A stretch of DNA of 64,000 bases from Melampsora larici-populina 98AG31 (Eukaryota; Basidiomycota; Pucciniomycetes; Pucciniales; Melampsoraceae): positions 2,529,038 through 2,593,037 of the forward strand of contig NW_006768765.1 of the NCBI RefSeq assembly GCF_000204055.1. Reading direction: 5' to 3'. The position numbers and the translations under genes were made by a program. How positions within the stretch are numbered: the first letter of the stretch is position 1; each line of letters opens with the position of its first letter. The notes under the pieces are model-generated. The model searched no databases and had not been told where the DNA came from. It saw nothing but the letters and a program-made list of their open reading frames with translations. Below are positions 60,843 to 64,000 of this stretch, piece by piece.

Positions 60843-61787
60843 CTACCTTTGCTAAAAAGCTTGCCCGGTTTGATCGCGAAGAAGAGACATGAGAGGTCAA
60901 ATTTGGCCGCAGCCTGCTGCGAGGCCGCTGCGCAGCTCGTCAAGATCCCAAATTTGGCCGATCACAAATCCTGAAAGAGATCGACTTCACCCATGGATCT
61001 CCGACTTTGAACCATTTTGAGACACATTGTGACTATATTCACAGCATATCTGGAGCTTGGTATGTCCAGATCAACCATACAGTCAAATTCAGCTCTCATT
61101 CGATGATATCGAGGACCAAAAGTGCTGTGATGTTTCATAGTCTCCCTGGTATAATGGTCTGCCTAAATGGTTGTCTTCACACTCTTGACCCCTCATTAGT
61201 AGTGTGTTCAAGCCTTGATAAACTTTTGTGCTTTTTTGTTTCGGCTCTATGAGACAAACAAGTACAAGTCCAAAAAGGACGACATGTTTTTTTAAAAAAC
61301 TTTTGTTCTTCTTGCTCAGTCAAGAGCTCACCATAGGATGATGATTGGATTGACAAATGTCCAAGATGTAAGCCTTGATTTCATTTCGGAATTTTAGCAA
61401 AAAAACTTAGGCTGCTCGGCCTTGAACCCAAGATGGCAGAAGCACCCACGTTGGCTAGTCACGCATTGTTAAGCCGTTCGACGAGAATCGCTTTCTTAAA
61501 ATGGAATTAAAACAAATCTCGATAACATTCGCAGCGCGATAGAAATCGCATAGACCTGTGAGCATGATTCCATCATGATGAGGGAGATATTTGCGCTTTA
61601 TGATTGATTTCAACATATCTCAATGTCAGAGATCCACAGGTGAAGTCGATCTCTTTCAGAATCGGTGATCGGCCAAACTTGGGTTCTTGTCGAGCTGCGC
61701 AGCGGCCTCGCAGCAGGCTGCGGCCAAATCCGAGCTCTCTTGTCTCTTGTTCGCGGTCGAACCGGGCAAGCTTTTTAGCAAAGGTAG
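60843..61787. mobile_element. 945-bp element with about 160-bp inverted repeats, TA duplication
   Basis: CTACCTTTGCTAAAAAGCTT at 60843 and its complement ending at 61787; arms 60843-61005 and 61630-61787 are roughly 90% identical, including cgcagcctgctgcgaggccg. TA on each side. The interior (61006-61630) has only short frames. Long arms and small size suggest a non-autonomous DNA transposon. Confidence 0.8.
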
Positions 61788-61880
61788 TACCACATCGTCT
61801 TTTCTTCCTTTCTTCGTTATCATCATTCCACTCGCAAAACTTCTCAGTCTGCGTTGCGTTTTTTGATTTCTAAAAAGTAA

Positions 61881-63952
61881 ATGAGTGATAACGACTATGA
61901 TTATACCGCTGCTGCCGAAAAGGCTAACAAGTTGGTGGCAATCAAAACGGCTTATCTGGGAGCCGGTGGCTCAAACAATGAATCGTTGCGATCTGTTAGA
62001 AGATCTTTCTCTAAAGTCGTTCCATTTAACTCCCCAAATTGGTATCAGCAATGGTCCTTATTTGCGTCAGACCTTATCGACCAAGATCAGATTGCCCAAC
62101 GTCCAGTGTTTAAAAACCAAGGCCCTGTTCCTGTCAAAACGGTTTCCTCTGACGAAGATGACGTTTATGTGTTCGATATCAATAGGGGGGTTCAAGTTAA
62201 AAAATTTGAGCTAAGATTATAGGCAACTCGAGCCACTTTTTAAGTCTGCTTGGTGCTTAAAAAACACGATGACAGCGTGGACAAGTGCTTATATATAAGT
62301 AAAGTTGGTCTAAAGTAAAAAAAGAACAGGCTCTGAAACCTTCTGAAACAAAGGTACGAGAGGCTCACAAAGTGCATTATTTCTGCTGTTATGGATTCAC
62401 CAAGAGAGAAAATGAAAAAAATCGACCGTTGAGCACTAAAAAAAAGGCCGTTGACACACAATCCAAAGGACGTTTTTTTCTTCGTGGAAAAAAAAGGTCG
62501 TCTTGCTTAAACTTATAAGCATCGACTTATAATTTATAAGTTACCCGAGCAGCTTTAGAGCTGCTTGGATGGCTTATAAACAAAACTATAATTTGTGACT
62601 CCCGAACATTGCTTAAAATTCATTATAAGTCAATTTTGTTTTAACTTGAACCCCCCTAATAGTAACCCAGTCTATCCTAAAGATGCGGACCCTGCTATCA
62701 GTATTCATGATGGGTCAAGATCTAGTAAGAAAAGGAAAGGAAAAGATGTTGAGGAAAAAGAAAAGTCTATCTCTTCGAGTTCATCAATTGCTCGACAAAT
62801 TTTACCGGCCAAAAAGGCTAAAAAGTCAAAGAAGGCAAAGAAGAAATCTTCTGAAGAAGAATCATCTGACTCCTCAGCAAAAGCGAAAAAATTCGACAAA
62901 AAACTTGCTTTTGTTAGTAAAAGAAAAGAAGGAGATCATGTTTTCGACAAATCTCCAGGAGCAAAGCTCTTTAATGCAGATGTCAAAGGTTATAACAGTA
63001 GCATCTCAAAATCAGTTAAATTGTTTAATGCTTCATACAAACCGGCTGATTTTCCTGGTGTGTTATCAAAAGATTTACTGTCTGGAAACTTTATTGATTT
63101 ACGTCGGATCAAAGGTGAACTTCTTAATATTAGAAGAGATGACGCAGCAGCTTTTACCGTTGAAGGAAAAGAGAAGAAACTTGAAGTTTCAACGAAGACA
63201 TATTCTCAGAACATTGATAGTCACGCTGAATGGTTATATTATTTCAAGATATTCAAGAATGCAATCAGAGAAGCTTTTCCGGATTGTATTGATTACATCA
63301 AGTCCTATTCCAAGTATATCAAGAATCAACTTTGGTCTCACGGTATCGAAGCACGTTGGGAAAATATTGCAGCTTACGATACAGCTTTTAGAGAACAAGT
63401 GGCTGACAGGAAAGATATTAGCTTTGCTGATTGGAACCATCCTGATCTTCAATCTCTCAACAGCAGATTCATTTCAAATGCTTTTTATCAACACACTTCT
63501 CCTTCAGTCCCATCTTACACGAAAAGGATTAATCAAATACCTTCAAGACAAAGATCATCTTTTCAGCAAAATTATCAACAAGGGCCTATCGCTGGTCCGT
63601 CAAGATTCAGCAATCAACCAAGAGATCCGAAAGACCCACCTTATTGACCTGATTTCAAACATAAAGAGTTATACGAAATCAAAGATGCGAAAGGTCTTAG
63701 AGTGGAAGAACAATTCTGTTTCGGATGGAATTTGGGAAGGGAATGTAAAGCGGGACCTTCGTGTGCCAGGATACATAAATGTGTTGGTCCTGTTCCTTTA
63801 TCCTTACGTCTTACTTTTTTGGAATTGATCACTGCTAGTGATTCATAACATGTGCTTGTGTGGCTTGTGTTTCGGCCTGATGCTAACTTTGGAGTTAATT
63901 CCAGAATGTACGCAAATGTCGTGCGGCGCACAGAGGATGCGACCACCCCTGA
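61881..63952 (+). pseudogene. Probable DIRS-like retroelement ORF1 (gag-like), interrupted
   Basis: ATG 61881 (MSDNDYDYTAAAEKA) reads to 62184, where a MITE intervenes; removing 62185-62656 and one TA restores the frame into NSNPVYPKDADPAISIHDG, a Lys/Ser-rich region and a globular part (AEWLYYFKIFKNAIREAFP … KNQLWSHGIEARWE). An in-frame TGA at 63645-63647 precedes PDFKHKELYEI and a Cys/His module FCFGWNLGRECKAGPSC-x3-H. A GT-AG intron (63783-63904) then joins to NVRKCRAAHRGCDHP and a stop at 63952. The WNxGxxC-x4/5-C-x3-H module is reminiscent of ORF1 of tyrosine-recombinase retroelements of basidiomycetes; assignment is tentative because RT and recombinase lie beyond the window. After the stop, 63953-64000 stays open to the edge. 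Confidence 0.55.
62185..62656. mobile_element. 472-bp MITE inside ORF1, TA duplication
   Basis: GGGGGGTTCAAGTTAAAA at 62185 and its complement ending at 62656; flanked by TA (62183-62184, 62657-62658). It inserted into a coding frame that becomes continuous when it is removed. The interior has short palindromes around cttataagt. Confidence 0.9.
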
Positions 63953-64000
63953 AGAATACGCATCAGCTCGTTTCCTCAGGGGATACCAATGGGACGGTGC

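Noticed and set aside
61140..61215. A possible tRNA or tRNA-derived SINE (tggtataatgg resembling an A box, gtgttcaagcc resembling a B box).
   Set aside because: No acceptor stem pairs around it and the anticodon and T stems do not form; A and B boxes alone are weak evidence.

Overview
The window is fungal nuclear DNA, most likely from a rust fungus or close relative (Basidiomycota, Pucciniomycotina). Evidence: short 55-110 nt GT-AG introns in gene-dense stretches, an intact alpha-1,3-glucan synthase, an F-box/LRR-like gene with paralogous fragments, Ty3/gypsy, copia and tyrosine-recombinase-type retroelements, and a 505-base assembly gap (39504-40008). The genus is inference.

Layout. 1-10933: a Ty3/gypsy element with an uninterrupted 2147-aa gag-pol ORF, a spliced gene on the opposite strand between pol and the 3' LTR (249 aa, two CX2CX6C half-sites), a polypurine tract and a 1.77-kb LTR (family A). 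Its left end does not match its right end except for the last 62 bp. 10934-14516: a decayed copia element cut by that LTR. 14700-24865: small terminal-inverted-repeat elements, a solo LTR A, a GOS1-like SNARE pseudogene and the F-box/LRR-like gene. 24865-33030: a nested stack (solo LTR A on the minus strand, opened by solo LTR B and another insert; LTR B is itself opened by two more) flanked by an inverted duplication of the F-box gene's 3' end. 33030-42794: mostly gene-poor repeats and non-autonomous DNA elements.

Gene island 42795-58961: (i) a cell-wall alpha-1,3-glucan synthase, 20 exons, 2432 aa, plus strand; (ii) converging on it, a soluble fumarate reductase fused to cytochrome b5, 13 exons including a 7-nt microexon, 626 aa; (iii) a MOCS1/cnxABC-type MoaA-MoaC fusion for molybdopterin synthesis, with one apparent 1-nt deletion. 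Exon chains were derived by hand from splice sites, codon phase and family motifs; every junction closes in frame except at the MOCS1 deletion.

59094-64000: three abutting or nested DNA elements, a 945-bp long-inverted-repeat element, and the 5' part of a probable DIRS-like retroelement whose ORF1 is split by a TA-flanked MITE. Target-site duplications (TSDs) can be read for two LTR A copies, two LTR B copies and about eight DNA elements, so insertion order can be reconstructed. The least explained observations are the spliced antisense zinc-cluster-like gene inside the gypsy element and a run of four hairpins, three preceded by GGAATAA, kept in all three LTR A copies.
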